Assembly: GCF_022436485.1 (NCBI RefSeq) | Contig: NZ_JAKUDO010000001.1 | Coordinates: forward strand, 2,604,001 to 2,668,000 | Reading direction: 5' to 3' | Length of the DNA: 64,000 nucleotides | From: Agrococcus sp. ARC_14 | GTDB taxonomy: Bacteria; Actinomycetota; Actinomycetes; Actinomycetales; Microbacteriaceae | In this document: piece after piece, positions 38,041 through 45,653 of the stretch | How the letters are laid out: each line of letters opens with the position of its first letter | Position numbering within the stretch: position 1 is the first letter of the stretch | Notes under the pieces: generated by a model | The model's database searches: none | Seen by the model: the letters and a program-made list of their open reading frames with translations, nothing else | What the model was told of the DNA's origin: nothing | Program-made: the position numbers and the translations under genes

Positions 38041-38957
38041 CAGCCCTCCCTGGCCGCATCCTCGGAGCCAGCGACCCCGGCCTCCGCGATCCGGATGAAG
38101 TCGGCGAGCGCCAGGGCCTCGCCGCGCAGCGTCGGGTCGACGCCGGCGCGCTCGAGCACCTCGGTCGCCGCCGCCGAGGAGCCGTAGAGGCCAGAGAGCG
38201 CCTGCCGCAGCATCTTGCGACGCTGACCGAACGCGCCCTCGATCACCGTGAAGGTGCGCCTGCGCAGCGCCTCCGAGCCCATCGCCGGCCCGCGGCGGAA
38301 GCCGACCAGCACGCTGTCGACGTTCGGCACCGGCCAGAAGATCTGCCGCGAGACATCGCCCTCGAGCGCCCACGACCCCCACCATGCGACCTTCGCGGAG
38401 GGCGAGCCGTAGATCTTCGAGCCCGGCCGCGCCGCCAGCCGGTGGCCGACCTCCGACTGCACCATCACGAGCGCGCGCTCGATCGACGGGAAGCGCTCGA
38501 GCAGGTGGATGAGCACCGGCACCGAGACGTTGTACGGCAGGTTCGCGACGATCGCCTGCGGCGCGAAGGGCAGCTGCTCGATCGTGAGGGCGTCGTGCTG
38601 CACGACCTCCAGCCGAGCATCCGGCTGCTTGCGCGCGACGGTCTGCGGCAGCAGCTCGGCCAGCCGCGGGTCGATCTCAACGGCAGCGACCCTGGCGCCG
38701 ACCTCCGTCAGGCCGAGCGTCAGCGACCCGAGACCGGGCCCGACCTCCACGACGTCGAGGCCCGACACATCCGCCACCCTGACGATGCGTCGCACGGTGT
38801 TGGCGTCGACGACGAAGTTCTGGCCCCAGCGCTTCGTGGGCGTCAGGTCGAGCTCGGTCGCCAGCGCGCGGATCTCGGATGCGCCCAACAGGGTCTCGGC
38901 GCTGCGCCTGCCGTCGAGGGGCCCGCCGCGCGGCCCGCCGTCGATCGTCTCGCTCAC
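38040..38957 (-). CDS. rsmA: 16S rRNA dimethyladenosine transferase
   Basis: 305-residue KsgA/RsmA enzyme adding two methyl groups to each of two adjacent adenosines near the 3' end of 16S rRNA. SAM-binding motif I is VVEVGPGLGSLTL, the acidic motif II is VEIDPRLAE, and the catalytic motif is ANLPYNVS. N-terminal KRWGQNFVVDANTV is conserved. GTG at 38957 is supported by TAGGCT 6 nt upstream. An N-terminal extension of about 25 residues precedes the conserved region. Confidence 0.95.
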   Translation of the reverse strand: MSETIDGGPRGGPLDGRRSAETLLGASEIRALATELDLTPTKRWGQNFVVDANTVRRIVRVADVSGLDVVEVGPGLGSLTLGLTEVGARVAAVEIDPRLAELLPQTVARKQPDARLEVVQHDALTIEQLPFAPQAIVANLPYNVSVPVLIHLLERFPSIERALVMVQSEVGHRLAARPGSKIYGSPSAKVAWWGSWALEGDVSRQIFWPVPNVDSVLVGFRRGPAMGSEALRRRTFTVIEGAFGQRRKMLRQALSGLYGSSAAATEVLERAGVDPTLRGEALALADFIRIAEAGVAGSEDAAREG

Positions 38958-38963
38958 GTGTCG

Positions 38964-38969
38964 AGCCTA
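38964..38969 (-). promoter_or_regulatory. TAGGCT -10 box for rsmA
   Basis: TAGGCT ends 6 nt before the rsmA GTG; probably leaderless. Confidence 0.55.
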
Positions 38970-39044
38970 TGCCGAGCAGGGCGGCAGAGAGATCACAGGT
39001 GCGCGCGCGATGATGCTCATCCCAGCACCACGAAGGAGCACCCC

Positions 39045-40034
39045 ATGCGCACGACGTCGATGTCGCGGACGCGAGCACTGCAGCCGTCCGCTCTGCCACG
39101 GGGGTCGCGGATGCTCGCGGCCGTCGTACTCGTCGGGGCCGCCGCGCTCGTCACGGGTTGCGCCATCCAGCAGAACACCCCGGGCGCGCCGAGCGAACCC
39201 ATCTCGCCCCCGGTCGCCATCGTGGGCGACGATCCCGTGTCGATCGACGATGCGCGCCTGGAGACCAGCGGGCTGATGGACGAGGTGTCTGAGCAGGGCG
39301 TCGCCGTGCGCTGGGCGGTGCCGGGCGAGTCGATCGCCGTGTTCGTGGGCGGTTCGGGCAGCGGCGGCGGGTGCATCCCGCAGCCGCACGCGGCGGGACT
39401 GGAGCGGAACGCGCCGTCGATCGTCGTGCGCTTCGATCCGACGGACCCCGACCTGATGTGCACGATGGACTTCCGGGTGCACGGCTGGGAGCTTGGCCTG
39501 GCCGAGGCAGTCGACGGCGCTCAGCCCGTGCGGGTGCGACTGGTGAACCTGCAGGGCGATGACGCGGCACTCGATCTCCAGCTCGGTCCCGACGACCTGC
39601 TCGACGAGCCGGCCGACCCGCAGCCGAGCGAGATCCCCGATGCCGGCGAGGCTCCCGCGCCGACCGCGATCCCCGCAGCGCAGCTGCCCGACGACCCGGG
39701 CCTCGACCCGATGCAGGATCCCGCGGTCGCCGTGCGCTGGATCGACCCGGGCGTCTCCTTGGCCGTGCTGCTGGGCGGCTCGGGCTCCGAGCAGTGCGTG
39801 CCACAGCCGATCGGCGCGACGTCCACCGGTCCCGGCCTGGTCGAACTCGCCTTCGAGAGCACGACAGCAGACGTGGATTGCAGCGCCGACTTCCGCACGT
39901 ACGGCTGGCGGGTGACGCTGCCAGAGGCGATCTCGGCCACCATGCCGGTCTCCGTGACGATCACCGGGGCAGGGTCAGACGGCGCGAGCGCGACGGTCAC
40001 GGTGCAGCCCGACGACGTCCTCGAGCTGCCGTGA
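39045..40034 (+). CDS. Exported lipoprotein with two copies of an unnamed Cys-pair domain
   Basis: 329-residue lipoprotein: signal peptide and lipobox VTGC (Cys39). Two similar domains follow, at about residues 85-190 and 225-325. Each runs VAVRW, then PGxSxAV, GGSGS, a first Cys in C(I/V)PQP, a second Cys before DFR, then GW and a beta-rich end (GPDDLLDEP, QPDDVLELP). The Cys pair in each domain is likely a disulfide. I do not recognise the family. A related single-domain lipoprotein is 150 nt downstream. ATG at 39045 has GAAGGAG 6-7 nt upstream. Confidence 0.8.
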   Translation: MRTTSMSRTRALQPSALPRGSRMLAAVVLVGAAALVTGCAIQQNTPGAPSEPISPPVAIVGDDPVSIDDARLETSGLMDEVSEQGVAVRWAVPGESIAVFVGGSGSGGGCIPQPHAAGLERNAPSIVVRFDPTDPDLMCTMDFRVHGWELGLAEAVDGAQPVRVRLVNLQGDDAALDLQLGPDDLLDEPADPQPSEIPDAGEAPAPTAIPAAQLPDDPGLDPMQDPAVAVRWIDPGVSLAVLLGGSGSEQCVPQPIGATSTGPGLVELAFESTTADVDCSADFRTYGWRVTLPEAISATMPVSVTITGAGSDGASATVTVQPDDVLELP

Positions 40035-40184
40035 TGCGGCATCCCGCACGCCTCGCGCCGAGCTGAGCGGACGGCCGACGCGCCGGCCCAACCGCTGCAT
40101 CCAGGGGGCGTCCAGTCGCCTCAGGCACGGTGGGAGCGCGGAACCACCCGTGAGCTTCGCGGAGGGCGCCGCGAAGGAGTGATC

Positions 40185-40766
40185 ATGCGAAAGATCCTGC
40201 CCATCGCCGTCATCGCGGCCTTCGCTCTCGCCGGCTGCGCGTCGGCGGGAGGCCCGGCTGAGACCAGCGCTCCCGCGACGTCTCAGTCGACTGAGACCAC
40301 GACGGGGTCGCCGGTGCCGACCGAGCCTGATGACGACACGAGCACCGCCACGCCAGCACCGTCTCCGCCGCCCACCGCCGAGGTGCCCGAATCGCCCAGC
40401 CGCATCACCGACGACGCGGTGCTCGGCAGCTACGACGCGCTGGAGCTGCCCAGCGACGAGCCTTTCGTCGCCTGGGCGGATGCCGACCACACGCTCATCC
40501 ACGTGATCGGCACGGGCAGCGGCTCTGAGGCCTGCCAGCCTGTCGGCGATTCTGCAGAGGTCGACGACGGGCGGATCGAGATCGAGTTCGACTGGCCCGA
40601 GACCGACGCGGCCGTGGCCTGCACCGCTGACCTGCGCGTGTTCGGCTGGGAGTTCTGGGTGCCGACAGGCAGCGCAGACATCACGACCGCGACCGTCGAC
40701 GGATGGACGCAGGATGCCGATGACACCGACGACGACATCACCGTCGACATCCAGCCGATGCGGTGA
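40185..40766 (+). CDS. Exported lipoprotein, single-domain relative of the preceding gene
   Basis: 193-residue lipoprotein: lipobox LAGC (Cys18), then a Ser/Thr/Pro-rich spacer of about 50 residues, then one domain with FVAWAD, LIHVIGTGSGS, Cys in ACQPVG, Cys in VACTADLRVFGWEF. This matches each domain of the preceding lipoprotein position by position. ATG at 40185 is preferred to the ATG at 40179 because GAAGGAG is correctly spaced. Function unknown; surface binding is inferred only. Confidence 0.78.
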   Translation: MRKILPIAVIAAFALAGCASAGGPAETSAPATSQSTETTTGSPVPTEPDDDTSTATPAPSPPPTAEVPESPSRITDDAVLGSYDALELPSDEPFVAWADADHTLIHVIGTGSGSEACQPVGDSAEVDDGRIEIEFDWPETDAAVACTADLRVFGWEFWVPTGSADITTATVDGWTQDADDTDDDITVDIQPMR

Positions 40767-40773
40767 CCGCCTG

Positions 40774-40818
40774 CGTCTCGTGGCGCGAGCGCCTGCGGTG
40801 CGCGCGCCACGTCAGACG
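40774..40818. terminator. Bidirectional terminator between lipoprotein and tatD
   Basis: CGTGGCGCG pairs perfectly with CGCGCCACG around a short loop, and flanking CGTCT/AGACG extends the stem. It lies between convergent stops. Confidence 0.75.
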
Positions 40819-40823
40819 AGGAC

Positions 40824-41762
40824 TCAGTCCCAGCTGCCGTACGCCCGCAGGGTGTTCTCGACCGTCTCGGCGGCGAGAACATCCGCATCGACGCCCAGCT
40901 GCTCGGCCATGAAGCGCACCGTGTAGGGCGTGAGGTAGGGGCTGTTCGGCCGGCCGCGGAACGGCGCAGGCGTCAGGAACGGCGCATCCGTCTCCACAAG
41001 GATGCGACTGCGGTCGGCCACCCGCAGCGCCGCGTGCAGGTTCTTGGCGTTCGAGAAGGTCACGGTGCCGGCGAACGAGAGGTACCAGCCGTGCTCGGCC
41101 GCGATCCTGGCGAGCGCCTCGTCGCCGGAGAAGCAGTGGAACACCGTGACGTCCGGCGCCCCGACGCGCAGCAGCGTCTCGACCACGTCGTCGTGCGCGT
41201 CGCGGTCGTGGATCTGCAGCGCGATCCCGTGCCGCTTGGCGATGTCGATGTGCGCCTCGAACGACTCGAACTGCGCGCGTCGGCCGTCATCGCCGGTGCG
41301 GAAGAAGTCGAGGCCCGTCTCGCCAACGGCACGCACGCGCGGCTGCTCGGCGAGCTGATCGATGGTCGCGAGCGCGTCGAAGAGCGTGTCGGCGCTGGCA
41401 TAGCCGGGTGCCTCATTCGGGTGGATGGCGACCGCGGCGAGCACGCGCGGATCCTGCGCCGCGAGCGCGGCAGACCACTCGGACGACTCCACGTCGCCGC
41501 CCACCTGGATGACGCCTGCGACCCCGGCGCGCTCGGCCGCATCCAACGCATCCGCGTACGTGAAGTCCTCGCCGTCCTTGATCTCGAGGTGGGTGTGGTT
41601 GTCGTAGATCGGCACACCCAGCGGCTGCGGCACCGGCGGGCGCGTCATGTCGCGCTTGGCGTCGGCATGCCGCTCGCGGATGTACTCGCCGCCGGGCAGC
41701 ACCGTCTCGCGGGGTGCTTCTGGCAGGCGGATGGGCATGGTTCCGTCATGGCTGGCAGGCAT
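40824..41762 (-). CDS. tatD: TatD-family metal-dependent DNase
   Basis: 312-residue TIM-barrel hydrolase. The N-terminal metal motif is YDNHTHLE, followed by GVIQVGGDVESSEW, AVGETGLDFFR (metal Glu), FHCFSGDEALA and LVETDAPFLTP (catalytic Asp). The first 45 residues extend beyond most TatD proteins. ATG at 41762 is supported by TAGGCT 6 nt upstream. Neighbouring metG and rsmA are the usual company of this gene. Confidence 0.94.
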   Translation of the reverse strand: MPASHDGTMPIRLPEAPRETVLPGGEYIRERHADAKRDMTRPPVPQPLGVPIYDNHTHLEIKDGEDFTYADALDAAERAGVAGVIQVGGDVESSEWSAALAAQDPRVLAAVAIHPNEAPGYASADTLFDALATIDQLAEQPRVRAVGETGLDFFRTGDDGRRAQFESFEAHIDIAKRHGIALQIHDRDAHDDVVETLLRVGAPDVTVFHCFSGDEALARIAAEHGWYLSFAGTVTFSNAKNLHAALRVADRSRILVETDAPFLTPAPFRGRPNSPYLTPYTVRFMAEQLGVDADVLAAETVENTLRAYGSWD

Positions 41763-41768
41763 GCGCCC

Positions 41769-41774
41769 AGCCTA
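41769..41774 (-). promoter_or_regulatory. TAGGCT -10 box for tatD
   Basis: TAGGCT ends 6 nt before the tatD ATG; probably leaderless. Confidence 0.55.
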
Positions 41775-41876
41775 GGAGGGAAGGACTGCAGGAGATCCTG
41801 AGGGACCGTCCAGGTTGTGCCATGAATCCGGTGCCAGCATTGCTCGAAGCCACACCCAGCAGGAGGTCCTCCCGGC

Positions 41877-42527
41877 ATGCCCAGAAGTCTCGCCATCGCA
41901 GCCGCGCTGGCGACCGTGCTCGCGGTCGCAGGCTGCAGCGCAGCGCAGCCGACGGCAGACGCACTGGCGCCGGAGAGCGGCCCGTCGCAGTCGGCGACGG
42001 AGTCGGACCAGTCGGCGACGGAGTCGGAGTACTCGGTGGCGCCGGCGCAGCCGGCCACCGAGTCGGAGCAGGCAGCGACGAGCGAGGTCGAGCCCTCGGA
42101 AGACGCAGACGAGGCGGCAGAGGACGACGCGGTGGAGACCAGCGAGGAGGCGAGCCAACTGCGCACGGGCACGCTCGACGCAATGCTGCGCAGCAATCCC
42201 GGCGAGCCGGGGCTCCCGGCCGACAGCGGCGCCTCCATCGACGACGTGCTGCGGCTGGGCGCTGTCGCCACCTGGGTCGAGGGGCCTGAGCATCTCGCGA
42301 TCTCGCTGCCCGCGACCAGCGCCTGCTGGCCGACGGCGGGTGATCCCGTCGCGCTGACGGAGACACGGTTCGCGATCGCCTTCGCCGTCGAGGAGGGCTG
42401 CGGCGATCCCGACGCCGCGCGCACCTACACGTTCGCGGTTCCGGATGGCGTCGACGCGAGCCAGGAGCTCGAGGTCGCCATCGAGGGCCTCGAGTACGAG
42501 TTCACGCTGGCGTTGCCGGCGCGCTGA
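41877..42527 (+). CDS. Exported lipoprotein, distant third member of the local family
   Basis: 216-residue lipoprotein: lipobox AVAGC (Cys20), an acidic Ser/Glu/Thr-rich spacer of about 75 residues with repeated ATES, and a C-terminal domain with VATWVEG, LAISLP, Cys in ACWPTAGDP, Cys in EEGCGDPDAARTYTF and a final beta segment. Order and spacing of Trp, the two Cys and the Arg-aromatic pair resemble the two lipoproteins upstream, but the match is weak. An AGGAGG lies 10 nt before the ATG. Confidence 0.7.
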   Translation: MPRSLAIAAALATVLAVAGCSAAQPTADALAPESGPSQSATESDQSATESEYSVAPAQPATESEQAATSEVEPSEDADEAAEDDAVETSEEASQLRTGTLDAMLRSNPGEPGLPADSGASIDDVLRLGAVATWVEGPEHLAISLPATSACWPTAGDPVALTETRFAIAFAVEEGCGDPDAARTYTFAVPDGVDASQELEVAIEGLEYEFTLALPAR

Positions 42528-42534
42528 CGCTGCG

Positions 42535-42560
42535 GGTGGAGGCGCTTGCGCGCCGCCACC
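42535..42560. terminator. Bidirectional terminator
   Basis: GGTGGAGGCGC-TTGC-GCGCCGCCACC: an 11-bp stem with one mismatch, between the convergent lipoprotein and SRPBCC genes. Confidence 0.75.
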
Positions 42561-42575
42561 TCGACGCCGACGCGC

Positions 42576-43043
42576 TCAGTGCGCCATCGTCGAGAGCACC
42601 TCGTCGAGCCGCTCGAAGTCCTCATCCATGCCACCGTCGATGCCCGACTCGATCATTGCGTCGCAGGCCGCCTTCGACGTATAGCTCGACGTGACCTCGA
42701 GCACCGAGCGCCCGCCATCCAGGTCACGGAACTCCAGCGTCTCGAGCGTCGGTCTGCCCGGCTCCTCCTGGAACTCCCAGGTGTGCACGATGCGGCCGGC
42801 GATCACCTCGTGGTACGAGCCCCAGAAGCGCCACTGACCGCTGATCTCGACCGTGTAGTCGAAGCAGCCGCCGCGGCGCGCGTCGAAGTGATCGATGCGG
42901 ATGGTCGAGCCGCGAGGCCCCATCCACTGGGAGAACAGCTCGGCAGTGGTGTGGGCGCGTTGCACCGCGGCCGCGGGTGCGTCGAACTCACGGCGGTGCA
43001 CGATCGACTGCTCGCCGATGCGCTCATGGGTGGTCTCGCTCAT
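42576..43043 (-). CDS. SRPBCC-family (AHSA1-like) protein
   Basis: 155-residue single-domain START/AHSA1-type protein. The VHRREFDAPAAAVQRAHTTA entry, QWMGPRGSTIRIDHFDARRG, FWGSYHEVIAGRIVHTWEF and the C-terminal amphipathic helix (MDEDFERLDEVLSTM) are standard for this fold, which binds hydrophobic ligands. No specific ligand can be named. It stands between metG and the third lipoprotein. Confidence 0.88.
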   Translation of the reverse strand: MSETTHERIGEQSIVHRREFDAPAAAVQRAHTTAELFSQWMGPRGSTIRIDHFDARRGGCFDYTVEISGQWRFWGSYHEVIAGRIVHTWEFQEEPGRPTLETLEFRDLDGGRSVLEVTSSYTSKAACDAMIESGIDGGMDEDFERLDEVLSTMAH

Positions 43044-43082
43044 GGCCCCATGCTCGCGGCAGCGCCCGACCGGGTCAACGCC

Positions 43083-44633
43083 TCAGCCGGCGGGCTGGTC
43101 CTGCTCGATGCGGGGGAACAGCGGCGGCATCGTCGTCACGCGGCCGGTGCCCCGCCACTCGTGCGCCGCCTGGATCGGCTGCGCCGTGACCTCGCCCTCG
43201 CCGCCGACGGCGGTCCAGAGCTTCTGCGCGGTCTCCGGCATGACCGGCGCCAGCAGCACCGCCGCCACGCCGATGCCGTGCACGTTCGAGGCCAGCACGG
43301 CGGCGAGCCGGTCGCGCTGCGCCTCATCCTTCGCGAGCACCCAGGGCGCCTGCTCGGTGATGTAGCCGTTCAGGCGCTCGACGATCGACATGGCCGACTC
43401 GATCGCCTCGTGGATCTGGAAGGTGTCGATCGCCCGGTCGGCGCGACCCACCGCATCCGCCACCAGGGTCGCGATGTCGTCATCGGATGCGACGTCGGGC
43501 ACGACGCCGTCGCAGTACTTGTGCACCATCGCGATGACGCGCGAGGCGAGGTTGCCGAGGCCGTTGGCGAGCTCCGAGTGGTAGCGCGCGTCGAGGTCCT
43601 CCCACGAGAACGAGCCGTCGGAGCCGAAGGCGATCGCCGACATGAAGTAGTAGCGGAACGCATCGACGCCGAAGACGTCGGTGATCTGCTTCGGCTCGAT
43701 GCCGGTCGCCTTCGACTTCGACATCTTCTCGCCGCCGACCAGCAGCCAGCCGTGGCCGAACACATGATCGGAGATCGGCAGCCCAGCGGCCATCAGCATC
43801 GCGGGCCAGATGACGGCGTGGAAGCGCGCGATGTCCTTGCCGACGATGTGCGTCGCGGGCCAGCGGCGCTCGAAGTTCGCCTCGTCGACGCCGTAGCCGT
43901 TGGCGGTGATGTAGTTCAGCAGCGCGTCGAACCAGACGTAGACGACGTGCGTCTCATCCCACGGCACCTTGATGCCCCAGTCGAAGGTGTTGCGGCTGAT
44001 CGACAGGTCGTTGAGGCCCTGCTTCACGAACTGCCGCACCTCGTTGCGCACGTGCTCGGGCTGCACATAGTCGGGCTGCTCGTCGTAGAGCGCGAGCAGC
44101 CGGTCAGCGAACTCGCTCAGCTTGAAGAAGTAGTTCGCCTCGCGCACCGTCTCGACCGGGCGCGAGTGGATGGCGCAGACCTGCTGCCCCTCGAACTCCC
44201 CGGTGCCGGGCACGAGGTCGCCGGGCGTCTTGTACTCCTCGCAGCCGACGCAGTACTGCCCCTCGAACTCGCCGTGGTAGATGTACCCGGCTGCCTTGAG
44301 GCGCTCGAGGAAGATGCGCACGCCCACCTTGTGGCGCTCATCCGTCGTGCGGATGAAGTCGTCGTTCTGGATGTTCAGCAGCTCGAGCTGCGGGATCCAG
44401 GCGGTCTCGACCAGGCGGTCGGTCCACTCCTGCGGGCTGACGCCGTTGGCGGCTGCCGTGCGCATGATCTTCTGTCCGTGCTCATCGGTGCCTGTCAGCA
44501 TCCAGGTGTCGTCGCCGCGCTGGCGGTGCCAGCGGGCGAGCACGTCGGTCGCGACCTCGTTGTAGGCGTGGCCGATGTGGGGCACGTCGTTGACGTAGTA
44601 GATCGGCGTCGTCACGGTGAAGCGCTCGGGCAT
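43083..44633 (-). CDS. metG: Methionyl-tRNA synthetase
   Basis: 516-residue class I synthetase charging tRNA-Met. HIGH motif is HIGHAYN, the KMSKS loop is EKMSKSKATG, and the Zn-knuckle region includes CVGCEEY. The anticodon-binding helical domain spans about residues 380-516; there is no C-terminal EMAP-like domain. ATG at 44633 is supported by TAGACT 7 nt upstream. Confidence 0.97.
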   Translation of the reverse strand: MPERFTVTTPIYYVNDVPHIGHAYNEVATDVLARWHRQRGDDTWMLTGTDEHGQKIMRTAAANGVSPQEWTDRLVETAWIPQLELLNIQNDDFIRTTDERHKVGVRIFLERLKAAGYIYHGEFEGQYCVGCEEYKTPGDLVPGTGEFEGQQVCAIHSRPVETVREANYFFKLSEFADRLLALYDEQPDYVQPEHVRNEVRQFVKQGLNDLSISRNTFDWGIKVPWDETHVVYVWFDALLNYITANGYGVDEANFERRWPATHIVGKDIARFHAVIWPAMLMAAGLPISDHVFGHGWLLVGGEKMSKSKATGIEPKQITDVFGVDAFRYYFMSAIAFGSDGSFSWEDLDARYHSELANGLGNLASRVIAMVHKYCDGVVPDVASDDDIATLVADAVGRADRAIDTFQIHEAIESAMSIVERLNGYITEQAPWVLAKDEAQRDRLAAVLASNVHGIGVAAVLLAPVMPETAQKLWTAVGGEGEVTAQPIQAAHEWRGTGRVTTMPPLFPRIEQDQPAG

Positions 44634-44640
44634 GGGGTCC

Positions 44641-44646
44641 AGTCTA
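44641..44646 (-). promoter_or_regulatory. TAGACT -10 box for metG
   Basis: TAGACT ends 7 nt before the metG ATG; probably leaderless. Confidence 0.5.
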
Positions 44647-44664
44647 GGCGCGCTGGAGCTGAAC

Positions 44665-44688
44665 GCTGAGGCCCCTGCGGGCCTCAGC
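44665..44688 (-). terminator. Hairpin 2 downstream of rsmI
   Basis: Perfect 10-bp stem GCTGAGGCCC with a CTGC loop. It is the second of two consecutive hairpins between rsmI and metG. Confidence 0.75.
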
Positions 44689-44701
44689 CGCGACGCCAGC
44701 G

Positions 44702-44724
44702 CCGGAGCCCGTCTCGGGCTCCGG
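44702..44724 (-). terminator. Hairpin 1 downstream of rsmI
   Basis: Perfect 10-bp stem CCGGAGCCCG with a 3-nt loop, 30 nt after the rsmI stop. With the next hairpin it makes a double terminator that separates rsmI transcription from metG. Confidence 0.75.
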
Positions 44725-44754
44725 TCTCCGCCTGGTGCGTGTGACGCCGCGTGG

Positions 44755-45576
44755 CTACGCGGGGGTCGGATTCGTGAGGGCGGCCTGGTAGAGGGCGTTG
44801 CGCGCGTGCCCGGTGGCGTCTGCCACCTCTGCAGCGGCGTCCTTGAGGCGCATCCCGCCCTCCTTGAGCCGCAGCACCTGCTCGACGGCCGCATCCATGT
44901 CGGTCAGCGCGGGTCGGGCGCCTTCGATCACGAGCACGATCTCGCCCTTGACGCCTTCGCTCGCCCACGGCAGCAGCTCGGCGGCGCTGCCGCGGCGCAC
45001 CTCTTCGTAGCGCTTCGTGAGCTCGCGGCAGACCGCCATGCGGCGCTCGGGCATCGCACGGGCGATGGCCTCCACCGACTCTGCGAGCCGGTGGGGCGCC
45101 TCGAACAGCACGAGCGTGCGCTCCTCGCGGGCGACGGAGGCCAGGAAGCGATCCCGCTCCCCCGCCTTGCGGGGCAGGAAGCCGTCGAAGGCGAAGCGAT
45201 CGGTCGGCAGGCCGGAGAGCGCGAGGGCGGTGAGCACGGCAGAGGGCCCCGGCAGGCAGGTGACCTCGACGCCCGCCGCGACGGCGGCCTGCACGAGCCG
45301 GAAGCCGGGGTCGCTGACGGTGGGCATGCCTGCGTCGGTGAGGACGAGCACGTCTTCACCGCGAGCGCGCTCGACAAGGGCGGGCGAGGCGGCCTCCTCG
45401 TTGTGCTCGTGCAGCGCGACGAACGAGGCCTGCCACTCGATGCCGAGCCCCCGCAGCAGCTGCTTCGCGGTGCGGGTGTCCTCAGCGGCGATCACGGTCG
45501 CGGTGGCGAGCGCCTCGCGCAGCCGGCCGCTCGCATCGCCGAGGTTGCCGATGGGGGTCGCGCCGAGGATGATCAC
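44755..45576 (-). CDS. rsmI: 16S rRNA 2'-O-methyltransferase (C1402)
   Basis: 273-residue SAM-dependent tetrapyrrole-methylase-fold enzyme. The N-terminal ILGATPIGNLGDASGR, EDTRTAKQLL, LTDAGMPTVSDPGFRLV, CLPGPSAVLTALALSG and FLPRKAGERDR are the RsmI hallmarks. GTG at 45576 is supported by a TAGCCT box 7 nt upstream. Divergent from the mannosyltransferase, as in other actinobacteria. Confidence 0.96.
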   Translation of the reverse strand: MIILGATPIGNLGDASGRLREALATATVIAAEDTRTAKQLLRGLGIEWQASFVALHEHNEEAASPALVERARGEDVLVLTDAGMPTVSDPGFRLVQAAVAAGVEVTCLPGPSAVLTALALSGLPTDRFAFDGFLPRKAGERDRFLASVAREERTLVLFEAPHRLAESVEAIARAMPERRMAVCRELTKRYEEVRRGSAAELLPWASEGVKGEIVLVIEGARPALTDMDAAVEQVLRLKEGGMRLKDAAAEVADATGHARNALYQAALTNPTPA

Positions 45577-45583
45577 GGCGCCC

Positions 45584-45589
45584 AGGCTA
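45584..45589 (-). promoter_or_regulatory. TAGCCT -10 box for rsmI
   Basis: TAGCCT ends 7 nt before the rsmI GTG; probably leaderless. Confidence 0.55.
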
Positions 45590-45653
45590 GTGCTGCCTGG
45601 GCCTTGGGCGGGCCCCGGCCGATCTCCGGGAACCTGGTGCGAGAATCGGCCGT

